Positions 1 through 11,879 of a DNA stretch of 64,000 nucleotides are shown here, piece after piece. How positions within the stretch are numbered: the first letter of the stretch is position 1; the number at the start of each line of letters is the position of its first letter. The position numbers were made by a program, and so were the translations under genes. The notes beneath the pieces were generated by a model, which had not been told where the DNA came from, searched no databases, and worked only from the letters and a program-made list of their open reading frames with translations. The DNA is from Pelobates cultripes (taxonomy: Eukaryota; Chordata; Amphibia; Anura; Pelobatidae): assembly GCA_933207985.1 (NCBI GenBank), contig OW240924.1:74339828-74403827 (forward strand), in the 5' to 3' direction.

Positions 1-3000
1 ATTCCAATTAAAGTCTGCATATCCCATTTAGACTCAAATCATTTTATTTTCTTCTGTAACACAATTATAGTCCAAAACGTTAAACCAGTGGAAGAGACAA
101 CCGTTTCCAAAGCTCCTGAGAGAAATCGTACGTATGTGGTCAATGTAATGCATTCAGATGGACATATAATTTTTTTTAGTTTACAAGTCAATCTCATTTT
201 CTGAAGAGAAAATTAAGTTTAATGGTTGCATAATAATTAATATTGCAGAGCATCTAATGAAGAATCGCTTATCCTTTAGCTTTCTTTTCAAAGTAGATCC
301 CTGTTGGCCACCTTTCAACTATTTAAGCCTACACCAATGTGAATAGACCATCAATATCTTTACCACAAGTACACTTCTTATGCCATTCAATTAGTAATCT
401 AAATTTAAGCACAGTATTCCTCTATGTAGGTAGAAAACAATTTAAGATACATTTGAGATTTTATTCTCCCTGCTATATCGACATACAAAATGTATATTGC
501 CAGAACAAGTGCCAGTGTAGTTCCACTTGGAGCCAACCTTGAGTCGGCTATAATCAAACTAAAAAACACAAATTTTAAAGGAAATATTTAAAGATTACAT
601 TTTATATTTTGGAAGAGAGTGTTAATTTTATTGAAGTGCCACATCCTACCACTAAGTTAATTCTAGCTCTAGTAATGTGGAAAATATAGGTATATTTTAA
701 ATAGGTTGGTTGCAATAGCTGCGGGATTTATTTATTTTCTGAGGTGCGGTTTGATTTTTTTTCTTCTATCTAGAATGCTAAAATTGTTTATATTGATATC
801 TACTACAACATATCAAAATTTTATTTTATCAACATTGTCCTTTAATTTCTCTCCTCTTATATGTATTGTGTTTGAAAGTAGAATGATATGGTCAAAAGCA
901 TCACATGAAATGTGAAATCATGGTGCCATGTTATTTTTGGGTGCCCACCATTATTAAGCTATCTAGAATCAATATTCTTCTTCTTCTTCTTCTTCTGAAC
1001 TTATTGTAGAAAACCATTGACATGTCTACATTTGTCAGTGTAATTAGAAAGTCAAAAGAGGTGGCTTCTCCCATGACTAAAAGTACGGAAATGACACATG
1101 AGTTTTGACTGTGATTAACCAAACATTCTTCAGGGTTATGTGAGGTATTTTGGTCATTGGGTTTACTTTTGTAATGAGAGAAAATGGGATGGAGAAAAAG
1201 AGGAGCACACAGAGGTTTAATAGGTAAAAAAGTAATTTTTACAATTAAGGTGATAAGTAATTAAAAATGGGGCAGTTATTGTGTTGTAAAATTGACAATC
1301 ATTAATAATGCTGAGCAGCTGTATACTCCGGTCCGTTTAGGGGGTTGTAGAGTTCATGGGTACCTGTCTTGAAGGAGAGGTGGACTGTAAGTCCTATAAC
1401 ACTATAGCGTTAGGAATACAAACATGAAAACACTATAGTTTTTATCTAACTGTACTAATGTCCATCCCACCATGTGATGGTTTGAAGGGTAAATTTTAAT
1501 TACCTTTCAGCACTCGCTGCACCGGTCTCTGTCCTACTAGCATGCCTCCTTGGCTGAGAGCCTTGAGATCAAGGATCTCAGCCAATCCAATGTTTTCCCA
1601 TAGAAAAGCAGGTGGAGGCTAGTGCACAGGCACTGCAAAACGCTGCACTGCCCCATACAGATGGTCTCTATGAGAACATTTGATTTTAAAAGCTGTGTTT
1701 TACTTGGCTTTTTCTGCGTAAGTGCCCCTAGTAGATGTCAGAGAGAAAACCACAAGAGGCATTTAAACTCTGCAATATAAACATTGCCGTTCCCGAAGAA
1801 CGGGTTAGGGTTAAAACTAGAGGGGCATAACATTAAGATGATGTGGTCTGGGTGTCAGTAGAGTCCCTTTAAACCCAAGCTTTGAGTTGGGCAGGACTTT
1901 TAAACTGTTGCTGACCCAACTTTGAAACCTGAGCCTCATGGGCTGTCTTTTTCCTCTCTGGTACGGGACTATGCTACTTCTCTCCCTTCTATTTACGACA
2001 GACAAACTGAGATAGATGGATGGTTACAAAGATTCATAGATATAGACAGATAGCTTTCCCGAGGTTCATCCCATTACATTATTTAATGGAAAGTTACCAG
2101 ATAAAACTAACGCTCCAGTTCAAACTGAAATTATTACCAGTTAGCAACATTATTTTTTTAAATGATCAGTTTTGCATACAATTTGTATTACTAGCCTGAA
2201 CTCTTACTCAGCTTTCCAGATTAACTGTAGGAACAAGTGGTGTATAAGTGCAAAGCAAACACAACTGGATAAACAAGCAGACTCAAAATGCACAATGTAG
2301 GTAACTTCTTGGCCAGATTGTTCCATTGTGGAACATAAACGAAATTGGAATTACACAATGGTGAGATCCTTAAATATTGTTGAAATGTTCTGTGTACTTG
2401 TCATGAACAGTGAATACATCTGTGTAAGCGGAAAACAGTTAAGATAAACTTTTTCTAAACGACTATTAGTAAATTAATAATATAATAGGTATGGACTGTG
2501 CCTTGTTTTTAAAGGTAAAACAAGTACAATAAATCTAAAAACGCGTGTGCATACCCCAAACGTCCCTTTTAAGGTCAGTCCATAATTTTTACCCCATTTT
2601 TATTGTCTCTTTTTTTAATAATAACGTCTCTCTGATATGGGAGGCAGGAATTATTGGTGTTTATGAAAAAGAAGAGGAGCTTTATAATAAGAAAGCAATG
2701 ATCTATAGTTAAGGTACAATAAAGGAGTTTACAAAATTAGTCTGCATAGATCAGATACTTTGGTTTTGTTGTAAGATACTTTAAGTTTTTTATGTGTATG
2801 CACTGAGCAATACAGGTGTTTAATGAATTGGTCAATTAATATTCCAGTAGAACGACTATTAAATAATGTATGTGCTAGGTTTGCCTTTAAAGTTATGTAT
2901 TTTCCATGCAATACACAGAATTTAAGTTTAAAACACAAATCAAAAGTAAAATTTATTTACATAAACTTTAAGTTTTAAGGTCATTTCTTTGCATGCGGGC

Positions 3001-3748
3001 CCACTTGGAAACATCCACAAAGAATTGACTTGGCAAACTCATATACGGTAGAGGTGTGATGGTAATTCTGTCAAAACGGTGTGTAGGGCTAACACTATAG
3101 GTTATAAAGGGCATCTTCTCTTTAGGAAATTCATTACATGTTGCTAATTGGCAAAATATTTATATGATTTTTGTATGTAAACCATAATATTCTTGAAACA
3201 GCTAATAATATTCTATAACTCACCTCTACAGAGTGTGAATGGCCTCTGTGGGTCAAATTACTTTATTTATGGCACTATATATTTGTTTTAGGTTGACTGG
3301 GAGAAGTGTGGTTGGGGCAGGTCCACCCAACTTATCTCCTGTTAGGCACAAACATTTTTCAAATGCAGTGGGCCTACACCTCCAGTGTTCTATGCACATA
3401 TACATTAGCGTTCGACTCATGCACATCATGTTTGTCTATAGTGTTGCTGTCTTTCTATTCCCATAATGTCCTGTCTGCTGGTCTGTCTCTTAGTTTCGAG
3501 TTTACCTTGTCTACTGAGACTGATCTGTTGGTTGTTATATGGTTTGTCTGATTCCAATCAGAGTACTTAGGAGCTGATGACCTACTCCTGGTTTCATTCT
3601 CCTGTCTGTCTGATCTATCTGTTGCTGGCCCAACTGTTACTGTGTTATCCCACTCAGGCCACAATCCTGGACAGCACAGCCCCTAAGTACACCTGCTGAA
3701 AACCCAAAATCATAGTAGTTCTGTAGCTAGATATTTCAAGTAATTTAC
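1..3748. other. SLC25A21 intron, mostly unassigned sequence
   Basis: AT-rich intronic DNA 3' of the exon at 3,749. No exon matching the next part of the carrier was seen on the minus strand. A short (TTC)n run lies near 975-996. About 1,376-1,800 holds a decayed element with ACACTATAG-type ends and a hairpin centred on GAGATCAAGGATCTC, resembling the TTAA MITEs elsewhere in the window but without clear ends. All ORFs here are short and look random. Confidence 0.6.
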
Positions 3749-3856
3749 CTGTGCATATGCATTCCGGTTAGCTTGCAGACGAACCTTTACAACCTCAAAG
3801 GGATTCACCACGATAGCCTCAGTCAGGCCTGATCCTAGACCCGCAATTGCAAACAC
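3749..3856 (-). CDS. SLC25A21: SLC25A21 internal exon (carrier repeat 2 start, PFEVVK signature)
   Basis: Internal coding exon of the mitochondrial oxodicarboxylate carrier, an inner-membrane antiporter of the SLC25 family that exchanges 2-oxoadipate and 2-oxoglutarate in lysine and tryptophan breakdown. The 108 nt read as 36 codons in phase 0, beginning VFAIAGLGSGLTEAIVV and ending LQANRNAYAQ. It holds the second carrier-family signature, NPFEVVKVRLQ (the Px[DE]xx[KR] kink of an odd-numbered helix). The acceptor reads CATCCTAG just above 3,856 and the donor CAG|GTAAAT just below 3,749. The phase matches the exon at 4,745-4,804. Assignment rests on remembered similarity to vertebrate SLC25A21, whose GLGSGLTEAIVVNPFEVVKV run is distinctive; other SLC25 members differ here. 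The next exon, expected at lower coordinates, was not found. Confidence 0.93.
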
Positions 3857-4744
3857 CTAGGATGGAGGATCAACATAGTGCCATGAGACACTGCAATTAA
3901 ACCTAATTACCCTATTAATGGAATACATATCTTGCTTACAGAGGTTTCTAAAAAGCATTACTTTGAAGATTCCATTCCACCTGCAGATCCTACTGACTTC
4001 ATCTTGGTCATGTGATATGTAACTCAACAGAAGTCCGAGACAAGATTTCATAGGAAAAAAGTGCAAAGAGCATAGTTGTTAAGTGATTCCACATTTATGT
4101 ATGAATCACCTGGGTTGGGATTTAGCCTTACAAATAGGTAATATGTTTTTGGTGTAAGATCCTGTTGATATTTAGTTTTATGAGGTCAACAGGAGTGCTG
4201 TGGCTTGGGAAACAGATAGGTAGTTGCTCTTACACTTGGGCCAATACAACTCGTACATACAAGTCTTCTTTATTTGTTGATATTAAAACAACAGTGGATA
4301 CCTGGAAAAAATGAGGAATTGATGAGGGAATGAACTGAAAATGTACAGATTCCTGGTAAGATCCTGACAATTCACAGTTTAGTGAATAACAAAACATGTG
4401 CTCATTGTGTTTTAAACACTGTATTCACAGATCATTTACCTGGGTTTGCTCAGATTACCACTTTTGGGTAGGACAAGAATCATTAAGACTCAAAACTCCC
4501 ATCATGCATTGCTGAGAATCAGGCTTATTGAGTACAACGAGACTTTAAACTAGAAAACTCGAGGAGAGCTACTGCTTCGAGCAGTCAGACGTTACTGGGT
4601 TCACATTGGTTAGAATGTTTAGTGTTATCTTTTTAATTTTGAGGATTGATGCAGATACGTTTTTCGTGTTATGGCGTGGAATCACAAACCATTCCACTCA
4701 ATCAAAATTCCACTAAGGTAAGGTAAGTATGCAATTCGACTTAC

Positions 4745-4804
4745 CCAGGCAGGTGGCAGAGACAGTGGAAGCAACAGCTTTTTATACTGCTCAAAGGTGA
4801 AGAA
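4745..4804 (-). CDS. SLC25A21: SLC25A21 internal exon (FFTFEQYKKL)
   Basis: A 60-nt exon of 20 codons in phase 0, translating to FFTFEQYKKLL followed by LPLSLPPAW. FFTFEQYKKL is the end of the second transmembrane helix of carrier repeat 1 in SLC25A21. The tail corresponds to the loop before repeat 2 and is less conserved. The acceptor is CTCTCTTGCAG and the donor is TGG|GTAAGT, both near consensus. It joins in phase to the exon at 15,231-15,297 upstream and to 3,749-3,856 downstream, and the intron to the latter is under 0.9 kb, the shortest in the window. Confidence 0.92.
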
Positions 4805-7800
4805 CTGCAAGAGAGAAAAAACGAGTGTCGAGTGAAATCCTTTAAACAGTAACCTACCTACTGATAGAAATTACACTGACCTTGAATTCACAGCTGTATC
4901 TATTTATTTATTTTAATGGAACTTTAAATATCTTTATCATACAGAGGTTCACAGATTATCAAGGGGCATAATTTCATTAACAGAAGAAGAAACCACTGGA
5001 ATGTCCTTTATTTAAGCAGAAAGTATCCATTTAAATTAGTTTACAAATCTCTAGGCTTTAACCCAACAGAAAGGACTTGACTAAATGAAAATGAAACAAC
5101 AATTTCTCTGTTATTAGAGTAAAGGAAAGTTATGTGGAATTTTTTAAGAATAAATAGAAACAACTACTTCTCCAGGAAACCTATGAAATATAAACATACA
5201 TGCACTATTCTTGTGTTATTCACCATATATATTTGAAGGATATGTATTTTTAAACAAGAACGTCACATCTCTGGAATTTACACAGTCGACTAAAACAAAA
5301 TCACCCATAACGTGTGCTAATATTTTTTCATGACATGCACAGTTTTCTATTAAATTTATCATTTAAACGTTTAGAATTTAAAGATATAGAAAATTACATC
5401 ATAATCCAGACAAGACGGAGCAAAGGCAGACGTCGCAACTTCAGATGAGGAATCAAAACATTCAGGGTTAAATCCTAAAGGGAGAATTCAAACTAAATTT
5501 GAAATTTAAGGTCAAAATAGCAAAAAGTGGAAATTAATAGCAAAGACTTCATTTTAGCACTATTGTGGACTTCAATTTGAGTTCCAGTTTAGTAAATAAC
5601 CCTTATTGTTTAATTTCTCCTGTTTTCTGTGTGTTTTCTCTTTGCTGTCTGTGAGATGCAAAGTACGGGGCCTATAGCTTTGATTGACAGAAAGCTAAGA
5701 TGGAGGCGCCCAGTTGTAGGTAAACAGATGATGAAAAAACATAATGTTATAAAACTTTGGAAAAGATTGTCCCACTTTCATAGTTGCATGATTCTCTTCA
5801 TTTCCTTTTGAAAGGTATGTAGATCTAAACTAAAACTTGCATAGCCAAGTTATACTTATCTGAAGACCACTTCCTCCACTTCCAAGACGGAACTCGTAAT
5901 GTACAGGACGGCTACAAACTTAGCTGCCCTGCTTTGCCCACCAAATTATACTTGCTTACAAAGCCATCTTTGGATCACATATTTGCATTATGTGTAGTCT
6001 TTAACATTATTCCAATGGCACAGAGGTAAAGACAAATACGCTAAATATCAGAATACTTTTTCATTAATCGACTGAGAAAATATTCTCTATAATGTCACAA
6101 ATAACTAAGCAATCCTCATTCTCCTTTCTATTTATAGTTAGAAATAAGGGATGTGGGTGTGTGGTGGCATGGAGACGAGTCTGATGTCTCCTGAGCACCA
6201 TCTCTATCTTAACAAAACCACCAATTTACTTGGTAAATCCTCTGGAGAATAGCTCTATTCAGCTCCTCGTCTACCCTGACCACCATGGGTAGAGAACAGT
6301 AAGAAACTCAAACCTCTGCTGGGTCAGGGTTTCCGCTGTATCAGTGACCTCAGTTTAAGATGACAGTGCAGCCGGACCCAAACGGTGACTCCTCAGAGGG
6401 TCTCTACTCTTAACTACCACATAAAAATCTGGATTCTCCAGTCACTAAAGGTAATAATGTGGACTTAATGAAAATCACCAGGGCCTTTGTTAATTCTGAT
6501 TTAGCTGTGGTGAGGTAAGATATTACTGCCATTACCGATAGAATGTAGGAGATAGAAGAAGATATTTCTCAAAACAGAATATGCTGCTTCACTTGTATGC
6601 ATTAGACAACCACTAGAGGCAAAATAGCCTCAAAGTGAGGGGCATTGCAGAGGCAATAGATGCAAATGAATAGCCACACTTTATTCACCATTCTGCAACA
6701 AAGACAGGCAAAATCTATTCATATCGATGGCTGTCTGCCCCTCCTGAAATTGGCTAGAGTACCACCTGGAGCCCTCAGGGATGGTCTGATTTGCATTACA
6801 ACATTTACAGATAAGATGGCTGTCCTGGAGATTTTAAAATCTAAAGTGCCCTTCCACTTTGAATTATCGCATTTTCTTGCAAGATTTTTGCAATCACACT
6901 TGGAGAAGATCATTCCAGACCAAACCAGACCATTCCAGACCATGTAACCTATGGTTTCTCATAAAATGTCTGTACGGACCTTAATTTTGCCAGCAAAAAT
7001 AAAGACTAAAAAAAAAATAATAAGGGATGGAGAGGGTAGGGTTATTAATTATTTGGGGGAAAGGTCTTCACATAGGTACAAGGGTGGGGGATTTTGTTGT
7101 GGACATGAGGGAATTAGCAAAGGATTTTCAGATGAATGATGGTTCTTCAGAACAAACAACGTTTGTTTAGTTTACCGCAAGTTTAACATTCATTGTACTC
7201 TTGGCTAGCAATAAATGCTACAGAGTGCCAAAAATCTGTGAACTCTGGTGATGCTGAACCAGAAGGTATATTTATTAAATGAATTGCTAACTGAGGTATA
7301 GTCACACCAGATTGCCATGAACACGTGTTGTTTGCAGAGGATCTGCTTACTGGAGTCCTTCCACTATCACATGCATGCTGGACGCAGGATACAAAACAGC
7401 TTAATGGGGTATCAAGAACTATTCAAGAGTTTCTGAAAGTGAAACGGTTGCTTTCCTGGAAATTACAGCACTGAATAAAATATGGAAAATCACTAACAAT
7501 TTACATTACCTTTTTATATTTTACATTCAAATGCAATTCAAAGACATTTAAAGATGGTGGACCTGAATTCTAGGATAGAGCACTGTGGATTTCTTCATTT
7601 AATTTTATTTGTCCTATCTCATTACCACATATATTTGTAATATCAAAAATCCAGAAAAACCCCTGTTTTAGGAAAAATTATTGTTTTTAATGCTATTTTA
7701 GAACATGGACATCATATTCCCAAGACCTCAGCCAGGCGCCTAAAATAAGTACTTCACTGTAGCAACGCTGCCTGCCCGAGGGCAAATGAGTCAACTTCCA

Positions 7801-8269
7801 CACTGGGAAGAGTCCAATGAAAGCGTTCTGCAGAATTTTAAGAATAGGCCATTAGCTTATTTAAACAACTGAAGAATGGGTCACCAATCCACTACCATAT
7901 GTATTATTTGGATCATTGTCATAAAAGACACAACTACCCTGGATCATGGTTTAATATTGTTAAACTTTTCTAGATGTTGAGATGATGTCCTGCAGGATTA
8001 TACCAGGAGTTTGTATAAATGTGCTATGTATAGAGATTAAAGTTGTAGTATCTTTTAAATCCTGGCAGATTTGACCTGAAAGTAAAAGACCTACTTCACC
8101 ACCACAGATGTATGCTGGCACTTACGCGGGCAGTGAGTTTCCTACAGTCACCTCTGGTGGATGTGTCGTAAAGTGGTTGCCTATTAAGAAGACATATGGA
8201 ATTTACAGACTAAAATTTGTCAGCAGCCTATTGACATGGACAGTTGGGCTTTCTTACCATCCCGACTTG
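4805..8269. other. SLC25A21 intron
   Basis: Intronic sequence between the exons at 4,804 and 15,231, up to the LTR element insertion. Mostly unique-looking AT-rich DNA. The one recognisable piece is a decayed L1-like fragment near 6,480-6,700. No coding exon was supported. Confidence 0.55.
6480..6700 (+). mobile_element. Decayed L1-like ORF1 fragment (possible)
   Basis: Plus-strand reading around 6,506-6,600 gives a coiled-coil-like string (LRQDITAITDRM, stop, EIEEDIS), followed after a frame change by a VRGIAEAI-like string near 6,635-6,660. This resembles the coiled-coil and 'RGIPE' region of L1/Tx1-type ORF1 proteins. Stops and frame changes show it is dead. The assignment is by pattern memory only and could be wrong. 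Confidence 0.35.
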
Positions 8270-8274
8270 TACAG

Positions 8275-9181
8275 TGTGGCGAAACCAACCTCGCCACTGT
8301 GAACTGGAGAAGCCTGGTTGCTCGCCTGCTCCCTTTGGACTATGGCCCTGCAGGTTAAACTGTTTATTTCCCCTGCAGAAAGGCTTATTTGTGTGATCTG
8401 AGTGCCATTCATCTAATAATGTGCACTCAGATCCCAGCTATCTGGGGATATGTGAAATGTCTGTGTGTTGTGTAAATGTGACTTTATGTATTTTAAAGTG
8501 TTTTGTGTCTTTTTGCAACCATGTGCTTAATGGAGTCTTGTGTCTATCCTGGGAGATAATTGAATTACTCTCCAGGATAGAAGACTCTGAAACTGGTTTG
8601 GGCCAGAAAGCCATGCTTCATTTAGTCACAAAGGACTTTCCCTTAACTTTTGAACCCCTGGTCTGATACATGCCATTTTTGAATATGTTGTTCCCCTGAA
8701 TGGATTGATTGTGAATATGATGTATGGTTTTGGAGTTATGAAAGTTGGGTAGAAAGTATGTTTTAACTGTTTGTATAATTGAGTTTCCTCTCAGGATAAG
8801 GGGAGGGAATATGTGGGATGTAACTGTGATATGATTGGTTGTTTTATACCTCCCTGTAAAGGTATATTTTGGTTGGGAATAAAGAAAGGGGCTGTATGTG
8901 ACAATTTGCAGAGTTCCTATTTTAACCCTCCAAAATTGAAGTCAATAAGATCTCTCGTGTGGGAAGGATTCATTGGCATGCCATGTTTCAGTTTGACTGC
9001 TAGGAGTAAAACTATTCGTATGGTTCCTATTCAACTGTCTACAGCATTCATATGCTTTAAGGAGAATTTATTTGTTTCTCGGTTCGGTGGTTGTGGTGTC
9101 TGCTGCAGTGCTTGGAGTCCTCAGGAAGCTAGGGCATCCTTTTAGCGAGGTACCCAGTCGAGGGAACAGGCGTCCGTTACA
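8275..9181 (+). repeat. 5' LTR of non-autonomous LTR retrotransposon
   Basis: A 907-bp repeat beginning TGTGGCGAAACC and ending GTTACA, repeated in direct orientation at 10,662-11,592. The TG...CA ends and the 5-bp flank TACAG (8,270-8,274), duplicated after the second copy, mark it as an LTR. A polyadenylation-like AATAAA lies near 8,879. The copies differ by many substitutions and several indels, including about 18 bp missing here near 8,715, so the insertion is much older than the gypsy element at 48-54 kb. Confidence 0.92.
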
Positions 9182-9266
9182 TTGAGTGGCTTAGCGGGAG
9201 GTGGGATTGCGTCCTAGTGCGAGGTAAAGCAGCTCAGAGACTTACAGTTAGTTTGGATTTACAAAA

Positions 9267-10745
9267 TTGGGGCAGCCCAACTGCGTGCAGCGACCCTGCA
9301 GAACAGAGGTATCCAGCGACTTGGAGCAGACAAGTATGGAAGGCTCTGGCGATGATTGGATGGCCGAGGTGAGGCAGCGAGTGGCCCAGTATAGGGATGA
9401 TTTACCCATGGAGGTACGCCGGGTGATCTGGAACCAGGTCACGGCCGAGCGAAACACAAGGCTGGCCCGAGAATTCCGGCTGGTGAAAGAGAGAGAGTAT
9501 GCTCAGCGGAAGGAGTGTTACAGCAGCCGAGTAGAGGCTGCATCCGAGGAGGCTAGCCGTCTCCCCCTGAGGCGGCCGCAGGAACCCGAAGTAGGGGTCC
9601 TCATAGACTGGTCCTGTGAGGAACCACAACAGGCATGTGGAGATGGGACCGGCCCAGATCCCCAGCAGCAGCCGGAGTTGCCAGGTGCGAAAGCAGGTGG
9701 TCCTTACTCGCAAATGTTGAGGGACCTCACAGACTGGTCCTGGGCAGACCCACAGATGGCAGGTGGAGATGGGACGGCGGTCTCTCAACCGGCCCTACAG
9801 GGATGCTGGGCGGTCGGCCCAGATCTCCAGCGGCAGTATGTACCCCAGGGAGCTGAAGGTGCAGTCCTTCCTCCCCAGCGGCAGTGTGCACCCCAGGGAG
9901 CTGAAGGTGCAGACCTTCCTCCCCAGCGGCAGTGTGTACCCCAGGGAGCTGAAGGTGCAGTCCTTCCTCCCCAGCGGCAGTGTGTACCCCAGGGAGCTGA
10001 AGGTGCCGTCCTTCCTCCCCAGCGGCAGAGTGTCCTGCAGGGGGCAGAGACCGTCAGTCTCGCACCCCAACCACAGGACAAAATAATGAAAGGGGAGACA
10101 GCTGGTCCCCCTCTCCACCAGCAGAGAGAGTGTCAGGGAGAGGAGCCTGATACCCCCTCTCCCCAGCGGCTGTTTACAGTTCAGAGAGAGGAGCTTGTTA
10201 CACCCTCTCTCCAGCGGCAGCCTAACCCAGCAAGGGGAGATGTTACACCCCCCAACAGTGCAGATGGGACTGTAGTCTCTGCACTTACAGCACAAGGGGT
10301 AGGGACAGTCGGTCCTGTTCCCCAGCCACAGAGCGGTGTATCCAGAGGCGAGACAGTCGGTCTCTCCCTCCCACAACCAGGCTCCCACCAGGCTACTTCC
10401 GTGGTAGCACTGGCATCAGGGCAGAGTACCGCTGGTCTCTGCCCACTCAGCAACCCACCAAAGCAGCCTAACAGTTGCCCACACAGTCGTGGTGAGGCAC
10501 CTGGACATGGACAAAGTTCTCCTCTACCCAGGTGTAGTAGCCAGTTATTGTGGGTGGGCTGTACTGCTGTTTCTGTTTTGTGGGTGGGTTGCTGGACTAA
10601 CCAGGGCACTGACCGGCAGGAGGTCAGATACCCTGTTAGTCTAGTTGGTAAAGGGGAGAAGTGTGGCGAAACCAACCTCGCCACTGTGAACTGGAGAAGC
10701 CTGGTTGCTCGCCTGCTCCCTTTGGACTATGGCCCTGCAAGTTAA
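9267..10745 (+). CDS. Orphan 492-aa ORF of the LTR element (Pro/Gln-rich, tandem repeats)
   Basis: The only long ORF of the LTR element; function unknown. The ATG at 9,267 (MGQPNCVQ) is the first in frame; a second in-frame ATG at 9,333 (MEGSGDDWMAEV) begins the more conserved-looking part. Residues about 25-95 are charged and probably helical (DDWMAEVRQRVAQYRDDL, then MEVRRVIWNQVTAERN). Two related stretches follow (LIDWSCEEPQQ and LTDWSWADPQM), then four to five copies of a 16-residue repeat with core PQGAEGAVLPPQRQ (48-bp units, about 9,826-10,035), then Pro/Gln/Ser-rich sequence. It stays open through the purine tract and stops 84 bp inside the 3' LTR. No CCHC zinc finger, protease or polymerase motif is seen. 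It could be a diverged gag-like protein or a captured sequence. Confidence 0.6.
   Translation: MGQPNCVQRPCRTEVSSDLEQTSMEGSGDDWMAEVRQRVAQYRDDLPMEVRRVIWNQVTAERNTRLAREFRLVKEREYAQRKECYSSRVEAASEEASRLPLRRPQEPEVGVLIDWSCEEPQQACGDGTGPDPQQQPELPGAKAGGPYSQMLRDLTDWSWADPQMAGGDGTAVSQPALQGCWAVGPDLQRQYVPQGAEGAVLPPQRQCAPQGAEGADLPPQRQCVPQGAEGAVLPPQRQCVPQGAEGAVLPPQRQSVLQGAETVSLAPQPQDKIMKGETAGPPLHQQRECQGEEPDTPSPQRLFTVQREELVTPSLQRQPNPARGDVTPPNSADGTVVSALTAQGVGTVGPVPQPQSGVSRGETVGLSLPQPGSHQATSVVALASGQSTAGLCPLSNPPKQPNSCPHSRGEAPGHGQSSPLPRCSSQLLWVGCTAVSVLWVGCWTNQGTDRQEVRYPVSLVGKGEKCGETNLATVNWRSLVARLLPLDYGPAS
9826..10035 (+). repeat. 48-bp in-frame tandem repeats in the LTR-element ORF
   Basis: Four near-identical 48-bp units plus partial ones, each encoding 16 residues with core PQGAEGAVLPPQRQ. 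Units differ by a few substitutions (QCV/QCA/QSV, GAV/GAD). Because 48 is divisible by three, several other frames also stay open here, which explains the overlapping spurious ORFs on both strands. Confidence 0.9.
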
Positions 10746-11592
10746 ACTGTTTATTTCCCCTGCAGAAAGGCTTATTTGTGTGATCTGAGTGCCATTCATC
10801 TAATAATGTGCACTCAGATCCCAGCTATCTGGGGATATGTGAAATGTCTGTGTGTTATGTGTAAATGTGACTTTATGTATTTTAAAGTGTTTTGTGTCTT
10901 TTTGCAACCATGTGCTTAATGGAGTCTTGTGTCTGTCCTGGGAGATAATTGAATTACTTATCTCCAGGATAGAAGACTCTGAAACTGGTTTGGGCCAGAA
11001 AGCCATGCTTCATTTAGTCACAAAGGACTTTTTACTAACTTTTGAACCCCTTGTCTGATTTGTGCCATTTTTTAATATGTTGTTCCCCTGAATGGATTGA
11101 TTGTGAATATGTAATTTTATGTGAATGTGATGTATGGTTTTAGAGTTATGAAAGTTGGGTAGAAAGTATGTTTTAACTGTATGTATAATTGAGTTTCCTC
11201 TCAGGATAAGGGGAGGGAATATGTGGGATGTAACTGATATGTGATTGGTTGTTTTGTAACGCCCTGTGGGCTGTACTATGTTTGTGGATTGGGAATAAAA
11301 GAGGCTGTATGTGACAGTACAGAGAGTTCCTGTTTTAACCCTCAAAGTGAAGTGTCGTCTCATTATTGGGGGAAGGATTCATTGTATGCTGTTCCAGTTT
11401 GACTGCTAGGAGAGTAAACCTATTCGTATGGTTCCTATTCAACTGTCTACAGCATTCATATGCTTGGGAGAATTTATTTGTTTCTCCGGTTCGGTGGTTG
11501 TGGTGTCTGCTGCAGTGCTTGGAGTCCTCAGGAAGCGCTAGGAGCATCCTTTAACGGAGGTACCCAGTCGGGGTGCCAGGCGATCCGTTACA
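10662..11592 (+). repeat. 3' LTR of non-autonomous LTR retrotransposon
   Basis: A 931-bp direct copy of 8,275-9,181, starting TGTGGCGAAACC and ending CCGTTACA. It is immediately preceded by a purine run and followed by TACAG, the duplicated target. GGGAATAAAAGAGG near 11,289 is a likely polyadenylation signal. Confidence 0.92.
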
Positions 11593-11879
11593 TACAGTGA
11601 TTCACTAGATTAGCTCCTCAGAGATTGTTTAATAGATTACTTTGGTGGACTGCCAGGCCCTAGCGGAATCCTGATTAAAAGATACTTTCCCACGTATAAC
11701 AGGAGTGATACCCAAAATTAAAGATAATAAATTAATGGATGAATTGACAGCTCTGGTATATAACACCATTTCAGTGTTTCATAAAACACGAGATCTTTGG
11801 AAAGAATTAATTGAAAAGTCAGCTCTACTACCTAAGTGTCAGGAAAGACACAGGGATCCAATAGTGCAAATAAGAGAAC

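Larger units (their letters stand above)
8275..11592 (+). mobile_element. Complete non-autonomous LTR retrotransposon
   Basis: A 3,318-bp element flanked by the target duplication TACAG (8,270-8,274 and 11,593-11,597). It has two LTRs of 907 and 931 bp and an internal region of only about 1.48 kb. A purine-rich tract (AAAGGGGAGAAG) abuts the second LTR, as expected of a polypurine tract. A primer-binding site was not securely identified: the sequence after the first LTR is TTGAGTGGCTTAGCGG and I could not assign a tRNA. No protease, reverse transcriptase or integrase motif is present, so it must be moved by proteins made elsewhere. The interior is taken up by one repetitive ORF. It sits in an SLC25A21 intron, antisense to the gene. 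Confidence 0.9.

Noticed and set aside
9785..10388. Overlapping ORFs on the minus strand and in other frames of the LTR element
   Set aside because: Shadows of the 48-bp repeats, which are a multiple of three and keep several frames open.
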